DNA of 28,801 nucleotides from Clostridium sp. CAG:628. GTDB taxonomy: Bacteria; Bacillota_I; Bacilli_A; RF39; UBA660. The notes below the pieces were generated by a model. It searched no databases, was not told the DNA's origin, and saw only the letters and a program-made list of their open reading frames with translations. Made by a program: the position numbers and the translations under genes. Location: positions 44,521-73,321 of the forward strand of contig FR902235.1 in NCBI GenBank assembly GCA_000438415.1, read 5' to 3'. Shown in pieces: positions 15,258 to 23,377 of this stretch (the first letter of the stretch is position 1; each line of letters opens with the position of its first letter).

Positions 15258-16153
15258 TCGGCACCCACATCCTCGTTATAATATTTTTCTCCTGTAACTA
15301 AGAAATAAGTGTTTATAAGTATTATTGCATGTAACATAAGTTTTACATACCATAAACTTACTAATCCCATATAAGTTTCATTACCAAGTAATATTTGAAT
15401 TAGAGCTACTAAGAAATATAAAGCTACACCAAATGTAATAAAATGTTTATGAAAGTTTGCACGATCTATTCTATCTCTATATACATTTTCTACTAAACTA
15501 TCTATATCCATCATCATACCTTCAAGTGCTTCACCTGAATCTTTAGCACCTTCATTAGTAATTTGTAAGAATAGTTGATGCATATTTCTAATAATATAAT
15601 AGTCATATTTACTATTCATGTATTCAATAGCACTATCTATAGTAGAACTAGAGTATGCTATTCTTATCATTTCATTAACATCACTAAGCATTGGTTCTTC
15701 TAAAACTCCACTATCTCTTACTCCTTCAAGTGACTTAACAAAAGATTGTGTAGTATTAAATTCCATAATTACGTTAGTAGCATATACTTGAACTTGTTCA
15801 AATAAGAACTCACTATACACTCTGTTACATCTAAGATATGCTAAATAAGGAATAAACATAATAGCTACTATAGCATAGAATATAGAAATTATTATACTAT
15901 AAAAGTATAAATATGAAACTATTGCAGCACCTCCAGCAAATATACAAACTTGTAAAACATATTGTCTTGGAGTATATTCTTGACCTAGTTCTTTAGTCTT
16001 TTCTCTTACCATCTTAAATGAATAAGGTGCATATTTATTGTATACATCTAATACACTTCTAGAAACAAATTTATAAATATTCTCACCTTCACTTATTCTA
16101 TATAAGGCTAGAAACATAAAGATGATAAACACTATAATTATCTCTATATACAT
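15254..16153 (-). CDS. tadB: TadB-like pilus platform protein (T2SSF type)
   Basis: The 299-residue protein has an N-terminal span (about 2-20), two central spans (about 70-110), a T2SSF-like cytoplasmic domain with EFLFEQVQVYATNVIMEFN and an ITNEGAKDSGEALEGMM segment, and two C-terminal spans (about 235-285). This matches TadB/GspF-type platform proteins. The GGAGGTGAC ribosome site gives the ATG at 16153. It lies 14 bp after the TadA-like ATPase gene and overlaps the TadC-like gene by 4 bp, which implies coupled synthesis of the platform partners. Confidence 0.8.
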   Translation of the reverse strand: MYIEIIIVFIIFMFLALYRISEGENIYKFVSRSVLDVYNKYAPYSFKMVREKTKELGQEYTPRQYVLQVCIFAGGAAIVSYLYFYSIIISIFYAIVAIMFIPYLAYLRCNRVYSEFLFEQVQVYATNVIMEFNTTQSFVKSLEGVRDSGVLEEPMLSDVNEMIRIAYSSSTIDSAIEYMNSKYDYYIIRNMHQLFLQITNEGAKDSGEALEGMMMDIDSLVENVYRDRIDRANFHKHFITFGVALYFLVALIQILLGNETYMGLVSLWYVKLMLHAIILINTYFLVTGEKYYNEDVGAE

Positions 16154-16167
16154 AAGTCACCTCCATT

Positions 16168-17280
16168 TTAAATAACTTCTATTGTATCATTTTTAACTTC
16201 TTTTAAAGTACTACTTTCTTTTACAAAAGTTTCTCTAGGTAAATAAATACCTTGAGCATCTAAGTAATCTAAAAGTTTACTTGTAGGATTATGATAAACT
16301 TCTACTCCATCCATTCCTTTAGAATAAAGAATATTACATTTTGCTTCGTTATCATCATCTACATAAAATTCACAAACTTCAACTATTTCTCTTTGGAATC
16401 TTCCATACTTTTTACTCATATAACCCTTTACATGAACACCTAAATGTATATATCTATGTATTGTTTTTAAGAATTGTTCTACATCTAAGTTAGTTTCAAG
16501 TAAGCTATATAAACGCATTGGAATACCACTAGCTTTATCTGAGTGAATTGTACTTAGTATGTTGTGTCCACTTGATATTGAGTTTCTGACTGCAGTAACT
16601 GCTTCAGCACTACGAACCTCAGATAAAAGTATCCACCTAGGGTTCTGTCTCATACAAGTAACTAGTACATCACTATAACTTGCTATATTATTTGTCTTCA
16701 TTGCAACTATATCTCTATGAGGAAATATTCTGTCTAAATGAAGTTCCAAAGTATCTTCAATTGTTATAATTTTTTCATTTTCCTTTGTATGACTTGCTAA
16801 ATATTTAACAAGTTCTGTTTTACCACTACCAGTTTCACCACTAACAATTATGTTACAGTGTCCTTCAACACACTTAAATAAAAAGTCATGCATTGGTAAA
16901 CTAATGTAGTTTTCATTAAGTAATTTCTCTTTATTAAGTCTAATCTTAGCTGGTGTTTTACGTATAACACACGCTATTCCATTTGTAGCAATTGAATCAT
17001 GTACAAAGTTTAAACGCAATTCTGCACTTTCAGCATCCAAAAATGGACTAGCCATGTTAAAAGTTTTTCCCATTACGTTAGAGCACTGGAAGGCAAGTTT
17101 TTCCATAAGTGCATTATCAACACCAGGCTTTTCAACTCTTATAACACCTTGTGTTAGAGTTTTTAGGTGTATTTGCCCTCCATTAGAATATGATATATCT
17201 GTTATATCATCATTATCTAAATACTCTTTTAATGGTCCAAAATCAATTTGATCAAATATTGTATTGTTCATATTAGTCAC
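16168..17280 (-). CDS. tadA: TadA/CpaF-type secretion ATPase
   Basis: The 370-residue cytoplasmic ATPase has all the motifs of the secretion-ATPase superfamily: Walker A GETGSGKT (148-155), an Asp-box region TIEDTLEL (173-180), Walker B WILLSEVRS (216-224) and a His box SSGHNILSTIHSDKA (236-250). In this superfamily TadA/CpaF powers Tad pilus extension and retraction, and VirB11 serves T4SSs. The CpaB, TadB and TadC neighbours point to TadA/CpaF, but the same cluster contains T4SS genes, so service as a VirB11 for that part cannot be excluded. The usual Gly before the Walker B Glu is replaced (LLSE rather than VGE), a mild oddity. The gene starts 3 bp after the CpaB-like stop, with an AGGTGA ribosome site. 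Confidence 0.88.
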   Translation of the reverse strand: MTNMNNTIFDQIDFGPLKEYLDNDDITDISYSNGGQIHLKTLTQGVIRVEKPGVDNALMEKLAFQCSNVMGKTFNMASPFLDAESAELRLNFVHDSIATNGIACVIRKTPAKIRLNKEKLLNENYISLPMHDFLFKCVEGHCNIIVSGETGSGKTELVKYLASHTKENEKIITIEDTLELHLDRIFPHRDIVAMKTNNIASYSDVLVTCMRQNPRWILLSEVRSAEAVTAVRNSISSGHNILSTIHSDKASGIPMRLYSLLETNLDVEQFLKTIHRYIHLGVHVKGYMSKKYGRFQREIVEVCEFYVDDDNEAKCNILYSKGMDGVEVYHNPTSKLLDYLDAQGIYLPRETFVKESSTLKEVKNDTIEVI

Positions 17281-17283
17281 CTA

Positions 17284-18084
17284 TTATTCTAATGTTCCAA
17301 CACCTTTGTTATCGATTTGTTCAGGTAATATTACAGTTTGACTTAGTATAAAGTCTCGAATGTATTCACTACTTACAACAGTTGCACTAGGGTTTTCACT
17401 ATATGATTTATTTCTTGGAACTGGAATTAATTCACCACTTAAATAACTTGCTTTTCTAAGAAGTAAATGCATACTTTCAGGTACAGCAAATATTAATGAA
17501 CTTGGTGCTTTTAATTGACCACTATTTTCAAATACATGGTTACCACTAGCATCTTTTACAGCTAATACTTCAATACTTTCAATTAATTTTCCAAGTAATA
17601 ATTTACCAGTTTCATCATATGTTGCATAATATAAGTCAATATAGTTTCCTGGGAAAATTGAGTTACCATATGTAGTTTCAGTATTAACACTTAGACTAAC
17701 TACAGTGTATCCATCAGGTATATCAGCCCATGCAGAGTCTGGCATTTCAGCCCATGTCACTAATGTTGACTTGTAAAATAAGCTTCCACTAGGAATAACA
17801 GTATTATAATTAGCATATTTTCCAATTATGTCACTTGCATTCATTACATTATTATTAGTAAGCATATTTTTAGGTATTTTAACGTAACCTATCATATCTT
17901 CAGTTATTTGTGTACGTGGTTGTATTTCAACCTTAGCATAAGGTACACTTATTGGATTAGTTTCTTGTTTAATTCTATAATTATAACCAAACCACAATAC
18001 TAAAACTGCTCCTATCACACAAAATATAGTAACTGTATTCTTATTACTAAAAAATCTTTTAAATGAAATCAATATCTTATTCAT
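17284..18084 (-). CDS. cpaB: CpaB/RcpC-like SAF-domain pilus protein
   Basis: The ATG at 18084 is chosen over a start 13 codons earlier because AGGAGGAG stands directly before it, leaving a 266-residue product. It has one N-terminal membrane span (about 15-33) and then a SAF-type domain (VPYAKVEIQPRTQITEDMIG, then IPKNML and IPSGSLFYKSTLV) followed by an RcpC-like region (GYTVVSLSVN, PGNYIDLYYAT, EVLAV). CpaB/RcpC proteins are extracytoplasmic parts of Tad systems. In Gram-negatives they work with the secretin; in Gram-positives they are thought to act at the wall or membrane. It leads the cpaB-tadA-tadB-tadC unit, from the promoter at 18107-18135. Confidence 0.83.
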   Translation of the reverse strand: MNKILISFKRFFSNKNTVTIFCVIGAVLVLWFGYNYRIKQETNPISVPYAKVEIQPRTQITEDMIGYVKIPKNMLTNNNVMNASDIIGKYANYNTVIPSGSLFYKSTLVTWAEMPDSAWADIPDGYTVVSLSVNTETTYGNSIFPGNYIDLYYATYDETGKLLLGKLIESIEVLAVKDASGNHVFENSGQLKAPSSLIFAVPESMHLLLRKASYLSGELIPVPRNKSYSENPSATVVSSEYIRDFILSQTVILPEQIDNKGVGTLE

Positions 18085-18106
18085 AACTCCTCCTATTCTA
18101 ATAAAT

Positions 18107-18135
18107 ATTATAAAACAAAACACTTATAAAATCAA
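18107..18135 (-). promoter_or_regulatory. Promoter overlapping the upstream terminator
   Basis: On the minus strand TTGATT (18130-18135), a 17-bp spacer and TATAAT (18107-18112) form a good promoter for the cpaB-tadABC unit. The -35 hexamer is exactly the 6-nt loop of the terminator hairpin at 18119-18146, and the spacer contains its descending arm. Confidence 0.72.
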
Positions 18136-18146
18136 TTATAAGTGTT
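18112..18146 (-). terminator. Terminator of the surface-protein unit
   Basis: The perfect 11-bp stem AACACTTATAA (18119-18129) / TTATAAGTGTT (18136-18146) with a 6-nt loop is followed on the minus strand by TTTTGTTTT-like sequence. It closes the unit ending with the gene at 18155-18562. Confidence 0.7.
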
Positions 18147-18154
18147 ATATTTTT

Positions 18155-18562
18155 TTAATATTTTGTTTCAAGTATTCCACTAAGTGCATTTATTATATCA
18201 AAGTTTACACTTGAATCAGTTGTAACCGAATAATTTTTAGTCTTAGTTTTAACTATTACCGTTGCTTTTGGAGGATACTCATATATCTCATAAAATTCTA
18301 AAGTATAATCTTTACTATCATTTACACTTTCAGCAAATCTTCTTGTAAAATTTTCTACAAATTTGCTTTCTATTATACGAATGTCTTCTGTTTCCATATA
18401 AAGCCCATAATCAATACTATCTATCATTGCTGCTTCCATAACTTCTCTAGTTAAATAATAATCTTCTTCATTTGTACTACTTAAATCTTGTATTAAAATC
18501 ATTATAGTTATTACAAGTAATCCAAGTATAATTATTAAATATGTCCAATAAGTTTCTTTCAT
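18155..18562 (-). CDS. Pilin-like single-span protein (minor pilin candidate)
   Basis: The 135-residue protein starts MKETYWTYLIIILGLLVI, with an N-terminal hydrophobic helix to about residue 25. An acidic soluble region follows (TNEEDYYLTREVMEAAMIDS) and the C-terminal part is rich in beta-strand-forming residues. This is the general form of Tad minor pilins and pseudopilins. Its first residues (M-K-E-T) parallel the pilin-like proteins at 13026 and 12539. It lies 9 bp after the large cysteine-rich protein gene, with an AGGTGA ribosome site, and is the last gene before a strong terminator. No named family is assigned with confidence. Confidence 0.68.
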   Translation of the reverse strand: MKETYWTYLIIILGLLVITIMILIQDLSSTNEEDYYLTREVMEAAMIDSIDYGLYMETEDIRIIESKFVENFTRRFAESVNDSKDYTLEFYEIYEYPPKATVIVKTKTKNYSVTTDSSVNFDIINALSGILETKY

Positions 18563-18571
18563 TTACTTCAC

Positions 18572-21500
18572 CTACCTTTGATAGAAATATATAGATCCAT
18601 TAGGCATATTTCTCATATTGTTTGTTTTTACTATGTTATTAAATTTAGTTAAGAATGTACTATAACATCTATAACTATCTTCACAATCTAAACTATAATC
18701 TAAGTAATCGTTAACATCTTTATTGTATTCTCTAATTTCTTTTATGTCTTTTGCATTTAATTCAATTACATATTGTGGTTCTTTTTCAAGTATATTTTCT
18801 ATTGATTGGATAGAATTAATTACATCGATTGCATTTACCCAGTTTCTACCTATAGTTCTTGTTCTTGTGTTTACCACACCAGGTTTTGTTGGACTATATT
18901 GTGAGTTAGGAAATAAATCAGTTGTATCTACACTTCTAAAGTACATTCCAAATCCTTTTGTTCTTGGATCGTCATCATCAATTGGATCACAGTCTTCTTT
19001 ACTGTCATCACATGTGTAACATTCATGGAAATTATCATCACAGTCATACTTATTTAAGTCATTTATTACTTGATAAGCACATGTTAGACTGCCATCTCTA
19101 AATTTAGCTAATTTTCTTCTATCTGTAGAACCTATATTTTTATAATCTATTTCTAAAGGATATTTACCAGTTAATGTGTTTGGAGATGTTGGATATAATT
19201 TATCTCCCATACATACCCAGTACCCTTCTCCATTTGAAGAGTTTGCAACAGTTCCAGTAAATAGTTGAGTACATATTTCATTTCCTTGGTAGTGTGCTGT
19301 AGTTTTGCTTACTCTTACACTTGCAATACCATTTGTTGGAATTCTTTGTGGTTTATTAATACATTTTGCACTTGTTTCTTCACCAGAGCATTCATAATAT
19401 ACTAAGTCTTTATCAGTGCTCGAACCTAGGTCTTCTAAAGAACCACCACAGTCTCCACAGTAATCTTTCCATTCATTTGAATCATATATCCATGGGTTAC
19501 CATAACCTGCATATTCTAGCATTGTTTCTGATTCTAACATAGTTGTTGGATGTGGAATTAAATTGTTATATTGTACTCCGTTATATACTTCATTATAGTA
19601 ATTTATATCAATTTCATTACCAACATCATATTTTATAATTTCGTTATAAGTTTCAGTATTTTGTTGTATATTACAGTTTTTAATATATTTAATTAATTTT
19701 TTTCTTTTATTAATCAAGTTATCGTATTGACTTTTTAGTCTTGCTGCAATTACTTTGGAACTTTCTACTGTTGTAACATTACAAGAAAAGCCATTACATC
19801 CACAACTATAATCTAGTGTATCTTGTGCATCATATGAAGTAGAGTTTTGTACAGTATTAACTATTGCTCCAATATATTCTTTCTCATTTAGTATTCTTGA
19901 ATTTGTAAATCCATAATTATTGCTTACTCCATTAACTGTATGATAATGATTTAATAAACCTGATGGACCAGCATCGTGTTTTACAGTATATGTAGGATAA
20001 TAGCTAGTACATTTTCCGTTTACTATAGGGCCTTTACATCCTCCACCACAAGTATCAGAACATCCTGGACAACTATATGGTATAGGTTCATTTATTTCAT
20101 GATTTGCATTTGTTTTCCACTGTGAATATTGATTCCAAATTTCTAATATTTGGTCGTTTGTTGATTTGTAATCACCCAACCATCTTTCATAGTCAATAAC
20201 TGAAGCACATTGTCTTTTAGATTCAACAACTACACTGAAATCACTACCATCAATTCCTTTAGCAGTTAGGTGATGTTTAAAACTTCTTCCAGCTTTTACT
20301 GTTTCTACATCCATAAAAGTAAATTCATTGCTTTCTCTACAATACATCTCACAGTAGCCTCCACCATAAGTGTCTCCATATTCAACATAATATTTAGATT
20401 TTACTGTAGGATTAGAGTTTAATACTGTACACATTACTTTGTCATAATATTTTCCAGTACTAGATTCTTCACAGTCACTAGGCATTTCATCTATAGGTTT
20501 TCCATCATTAGGACAATAATCTCCTGGAGTATTATTACATTCTTCATCCATTTTATTGCAATCAATTTCTTGACCATTTAATCCATAACATTTTCCAGTT
20601 TCTGGGTCTTGTTCACAAACTTTCGCATCGCATAAGTCAGCATCTTTAAGTTTTGCTTCTGCTTGACCAGGTTCAAAAATCCATGCATCTTGATGTTTAC
20701 TAGGGTCTGATGCCGAAACGTAGTATCCTACCTTGCTAATCATATCTTTGCTGTTATTATAACCAATTATTATATCCATTGGTCCTTTACAGTCTTCACT
20801 TTTCATTTGAACAGTGAATGTTATACATAGTTTATCACCACAAGCTTCTTTTGTTACAGTGTCTGCTGTCATTCCATTTGATAATTTTATATAATCTATA
20901 TTAGTATCGGTTGGAAAATTAGTTTCTATTTTAACTGTTAGTACTCCATCTTTGAGTTCTGATGATTTTAACTCAATTTTAGGTGTCCACATGTCTTTTC
21001 CATTTTTAACTCCATTATATATGGATATTGCTTGACTAAGTTCACTTGCATGACCTTTAGAGTAAATAATACCATTTTTAGGTGACTTAGTAGAGCCAGT
21101 GTATCCTTTGCTATCAATATATTTTTGTGTCATTCCGTAAACATTTGCCTTGTTGAAAAGGTTTTTACCATCCCAGAATCCACTAGAACCATGTCCCATT
21201 TTGGCAGCAACAAATCTTAAAGCCATTAAAGTAGTCATATCACTTGCGCCTGCATTTTTAGCATCTATAAAAGTTTGTGCAAGCATACATTCTAATGCAT
21301 CTGTTGTTTTTTTACAATTTGATATATCAAAACTCTTCTTTAAAACATAAGTGTCGCCACCACTTTTAAATGGTTTACCAGGAAGTAAACAATATGCAGT
21401 TTCTCCATTAGCACTTAGTGTTTCGTGAGGTAAAGCTTTTTCACTTACTCCACTTTTTGAAATAGAACACATATATCTATAATTATCAGTGTTTCCGCTT

Positions 21501-21943
21501 TTTGCCATATCCTTACCAGGTCTAGTTTTTGAGTATTGTTTTAAGTAAACACCTGACCCATCTATTTTTACATCTTTAATAGTAATCTTTACACCTTTAC
21601 TTTTCATTGCCTTAACTACATTTTGTTTACATGTAACTTCTGCTTTTATTTTTTTTGTACCATATGCTTCACTAGAAGCACTTTTACCATTTTTTGAAGC
21701 TGAACAAGTGGCACGGTATTGAATCCATTCAGCTACTTCTGTATTTGGGTCTATTTTTCCACCTTTTTTTTCACAATCTTTTTTAGTCATTTCTTTTGAA
21801 CTTGTACCCGCCCAATTGTATGTTGAAAAATAATCATAATTCCATCCAGTTGATGAAACTGTAACCCTATCTTTTAGAGCATACACACTTAGTGGGCTAA
21901 GTAAAATAATAAATAATAATATTTTAGTAAACTTCTTATACAT
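18572..21943 (-). CDS. Large cysteine-rich secreted protein
   Basis: The ATG at 21943 is chosen (GGGGGA ribosome site, then MYKKFTKILLFIILLSPLSV, a good signal peptide) over a start 13 codons earlier. The 1123-residue mature-type protein holds about 43 cysteines in clusters, for example CPGCSDTCGGGCKGP and CGCNGFSC, and many acidic Cys loops (CDDNFHECYTCDDSKEDC). There is no C-terminal membrane span and no sorting signal, so it is exported and held by partners or released. An early block with ETAYCLLPGKPF followed by helices loosely recalls surface thioester domains, but the expected Gln position seems to be missing, so I do not assign one. The Cys content is striking for a low-GC Gram-positive and suggests many disulfides. 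It is flanked by a membrane-anchored protein (8-bp overlap) and a pilin-like gene, so a pilus-tip or adhesin-like role is a reasonable guess. Confidence 0.8.
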   Translation of the reverse strand: MYKKFTKILLFIILLSPLSVYALKDRVTVSSTGWNYDYFSTYNWAGTSSKEMTKKDCEKKGGKIDPNTEVAEWIQYRATCSASKNGKSASSEAYGTKKIKAEVTCKQNVVKAMKSKGVKITIKDVKIDGSGVYLKQYSKTRPGKDMAKSGNTDNYRYMCSISKSGVSEKALPHETLSANGETAYCLLPGKPFKSGGDTYVLKKSFDISNCKKTTDALECMLAQTFIDAKNAGASDMTTLMALRFVAAKMGHGSSGFWDGKNLFNKANVYGMTQKYIDSKGYTGSTKSPKNGIIYSKGHASELSQAISIYNGVKNGKDMWTPKIELKSSELKDGVLTVKIETNFPTDTNIDYIKLSNGMTADTVTKEACGDKLCITFTVQMKSEDCKGPMDIIIGYNNSKDMISKVGYYVSASDPSKHQDAWIFEPGQAEAKLKDADLCDAKVCEQDPETGKCYGLNGQEIDCNKMDEECNNTPGDYCPNDGKPIDEMPSDCEESSTGKYYDKVMCTVLNSNPTVKSKYYVEYGDTYGGGYCEMYCRESNEFTFMDVETVKAGRSFKHHLTAKGIDGSDFSVVVESKRQCASVIDYERWLGDYKSTNDQILEIWNQYSQWKTNANHEINEPIPYSCPGCSDTCGGGCKGPIVNGKCTSYYPTYTVKHDAGPSGLLNHYHTVNGVSNNYGFTNSRILNEKEYIGAIVNTVQNSTSYDAQDTLDYSCGCNGFSCNVTTVESSKVIAARLKSQYDNLINKRKKLIKYIKNCNIQQNTETYNEIIKYDVGNEIDINYYNEVYNGVQYNNLIPHPTTMLESETMLEYAGYGNPWIYDSNEWKDYCGDCGGSLEDLGSSTDKDLVYYECSGEETSAKCINKPQRIPTNGIASVRVSKTTAHYQGNEICTQLFTGTVANSSNGEGYWVCMGDKLYPTSPNTLTGKYPLEIDYKNIGSTDRRKLAKFRDGSLTCAYQVINDLNKYDCDDNFHECYTCDDSKEDCDPIDDDDPRTKGFGMYFRSVDTTDLFPNSQYSPTKPGVVNTRTRTIGRNWVNAIDVINSIQSIENILEKEPQYVIELNAKDIKEIREYNKDVNDYLDYSLDCEDSYRCYSTFLTKFNNIVKTNNMRNMPNGSIYFYQR

Positions 21944-22571
21944 ATTCTTTGTTCCCCCTTTTGTAAATAATAATTCTAACAATATAAATGCCTGCGATTA
22001 GTACGAAAGGTATAAAAGCATAAAGCCAATAACTTTTGATGAAATCCCAAACTTTTTGACCGAATGACTTATCTAGTTCCACTCTAGAGGCTTCTATTTC
22101 TTTAATTAATTTTGCCTCTGTCATGTCACCCTTATCGTAGAAGGGATCACACATGTCGATTTTTCCAATCATTCCCTCACAGTACTCCATATCTGATACA
22201 AAATTGTATCTAGGAGTTGTAACATTGAAAGCCTTAATTGCACTTGTACTACATGTTTTATCTGTACTATAAACTTTGAAAGTATAATTAATTTTACTAG
22301 ATATTGATTTTGAAGTTATAGTAATTTTTCCTTCGTCAGTATCACTATAATTATAAGTAATACTTTCACCATCATAGTCTTCACTTACAAGTAAATACAT
22401 TTCTTCTGTTAAACCATAAACTAGTATTTCTACTTTACTTTCTTCGTTCGATGAAATATTATATAACTGATAACTTACGTTTTCTATATCAGCCTTAACA
22501 TCACTACATTCAGCATTAAGAACATTAATACTTATAAACATAGAAATAACAAATAAAAATAGTTTTTTCAT
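21936..22571 (-). CDS. Secreted protein with C-terminal membrane anchor, paralogue A
   Basis: The 211-residue protein has a signal peptide (MKKLFLFVISMFISINVLNA, cleaved before ECSD), an ectodomain of about 140 residues with conserved cysteines and a C-terminal span (about 180-200) followed by basic residues. It aligns by eye with the next gene upstream (22627-23259) along its length: the ECS start, the turn before a single Cys, a P-Y-N-like segment, then C-G and C spaced by about ten residues. The stop overlaps the start region of the cysteine-rich protein gene by 8 bp, so the two are probably co-translated. An extended -10 promoter lies upstream at 22598-22606. The family is not recognised. 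A membrane docking or assembly factor for the large cysteine-rich protein is a reasonable inference. Confidence 0.75.
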   Translation of the reverse strand: MKKLFLFVISMFISINVLNAECSDVKADIENVSYQLYNISSNEESKVEILVYGLTEEMYLLVSEDYDGESITYNYSDTDEGKITITSKSISSKINYTFKVYSTDKTCSTSAIKAFNVTTPRYNFVSDMEYCEGMIGKIDMCDPFYDKGDMTEAKLIKEIEASRVELDKSFGQKVWDFIKSYWLYAFIPFVLIAGIYIVRIIIYKRGNKEYV

Positions 22572-22597
22572 AACTCTCCTCCACTACTATCAAGCTA

Positions 22598-22606
22598 ATT
22601 ATATCA
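22598..22606 (-). promoter_or_regulatory. Extended -10 promoter for the surface-protein unit
   Basis: TGA-TATAAT (TATAAT at 22598-22603, TG at 22605-22606) stands about 27 bases before the ATG at 22571. The -35 (TGTACA at 22621-22626, 17-bp spacing) is poor. The same nine-base word occurs at 11073-11081 ahead of the T4SS unit, and both leaders contain a similar AGTAGTGG segment. Confidence 0.55.
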
Positions 22607-22626
22607 AAAAAAAAGAAAAATGTACA

Positions 22627-23259
22627 CTATAAACCATGTTTAATTTTTCTTAATTTTCCACTAAATATAAAATATGATGATAAAGAACTTATAGTAACTA
22701 GTATTACAGGTATATATACTTTCTTTATAAAGGCTAATATTTTAGTCCAAAATGTGATATTTTTTTCTTCGTTATTGTTCTCATTTGGATTAATTACTAC
22801 ATCCCCTTTAATCAATTTGTTAAATGTGCTTTCACTAATTTTATAGTCTAAAAATTTATTAGTGCATACACTCAATGTTTCATGACCTAAACATCTACTA
22901 TTATTATAATATGGATTTATATAAGGTATTGTTTTATAAACAACTCTTAAATCATTTAGGTAGCATTCACTATTACTAGATCCTTTTACATAAAGTTTTA
23001 TTTGTCTTCCTTCAGTTAAACCATTCACTGTTACTATTCCATCTACTGGAGTATAGTCATCAAGTCCATAAGTTACAAACATATCATTTGTTACATTGGT
23101 TAATGTTAATGTAAAAGTACCATCTTCTTTATAATCTAAGGTTGTATCAATATAGGATGAAAGTGTATTTAATTCTTTTAGCCTACTATAAGAACACTCG
23201 CCATTAACTAAAGGTAATAAGCAAAAAAATGCAAGTATAAAAAAGAATATTTTTTTCAT
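22627..23259 (-). CDS. Secreted protein with C-terminal membrane anchor, paralogue B
   Basis: The 210-residue protein has a signal peptide (MKKIFFFILAFFCLLPLVNG, then ECSY), an ectodomain and a C-terminal span (about 183-200) with basic end KLRKIKHGL. It shares architecture and Cys positions with the protein at 21936-22571 (ECS start; CYLNDL; PYINPYYNNSRCLG; SVC). The AAAGGAG ribosome site is near perfect. It begins the minus-strand run, from a TATAAT promoter in the intergenic region shared with the plus-strand HerA-like gene. The role is unknown. The paired paralogues next to a large disulfide-rich secreted protein suggest a common surface complex. Confidence 0.75.
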   Translation of the reverse strand: MKKIFFFILAFFCLLPLVNGECSYSRLKELNTLSSYIDTTLDYKEDGTFTLTLTNVTNDMFVTYGLDDYTPVDGIVTVNGLTEGRQIKLYVKGSSNSECYLNDLRVVYKTIPYINPYYNNSRCLGHETLSVCTNKFLDYKISESTFNKLIKGDVVINPNENNNEEKNITFWTKILAFIKKVYIPVILVTISSLSSYFIFSGKLRKIKHGL

Positions 23260-23285
23260 TTAATCACTCCTTTTATTCTGATAAA

Positions 23286-23315
23286 ATTATAACATAATTT
23301 ATATATATTTATCAA
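23286..23315 (-). promoter_or_regulatory. Promoter at the right end of the minus-strand locus
   Basis: On the minus strand TTGATA (23310-23315), an 18-bp spacer and TATAAT (23286-23291) with an extended TG lie upstream of the gene at 22627-23259. It is divergent from the promoter at 23323-23351. Confidence 0.65.
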
Positions 23316-23322
23316 TTATTAG

Positions 23323-23351
23323 TTGTAAAAAAAATAAAAATATGATAACAT
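23323..23351 (+). promoter_or_regulatory. Promoter of the HerA-like gene
   Basis: TTGTAA (23323-23328), 17 bp and TAACAT (23346-23351), with a TG one base before the -10, precede the AGAGGTTGAT ribosome site and the ATG at 23378. The match is moderate. Confidence 0.45.
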
Positions 23352-23377
23352 ACTAATAGAATAAAGAGGTTGATATT

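Noticed and set aside
18572..21943. Thioester adhesin domain in the cysteine-rich protein
   Set aside because: A YCLLPGK-like start is present, but the partner Gln expected for an internal thioester is not where it should be.
1694..23259. Integrative conjugative element integrated at tRNA-Gly
   Set aside because: No integrase or relaxase, no copy of the tRNA 3' end at the left side of the window, and other chromosomal-type genes lie between the tRNA and the locus.
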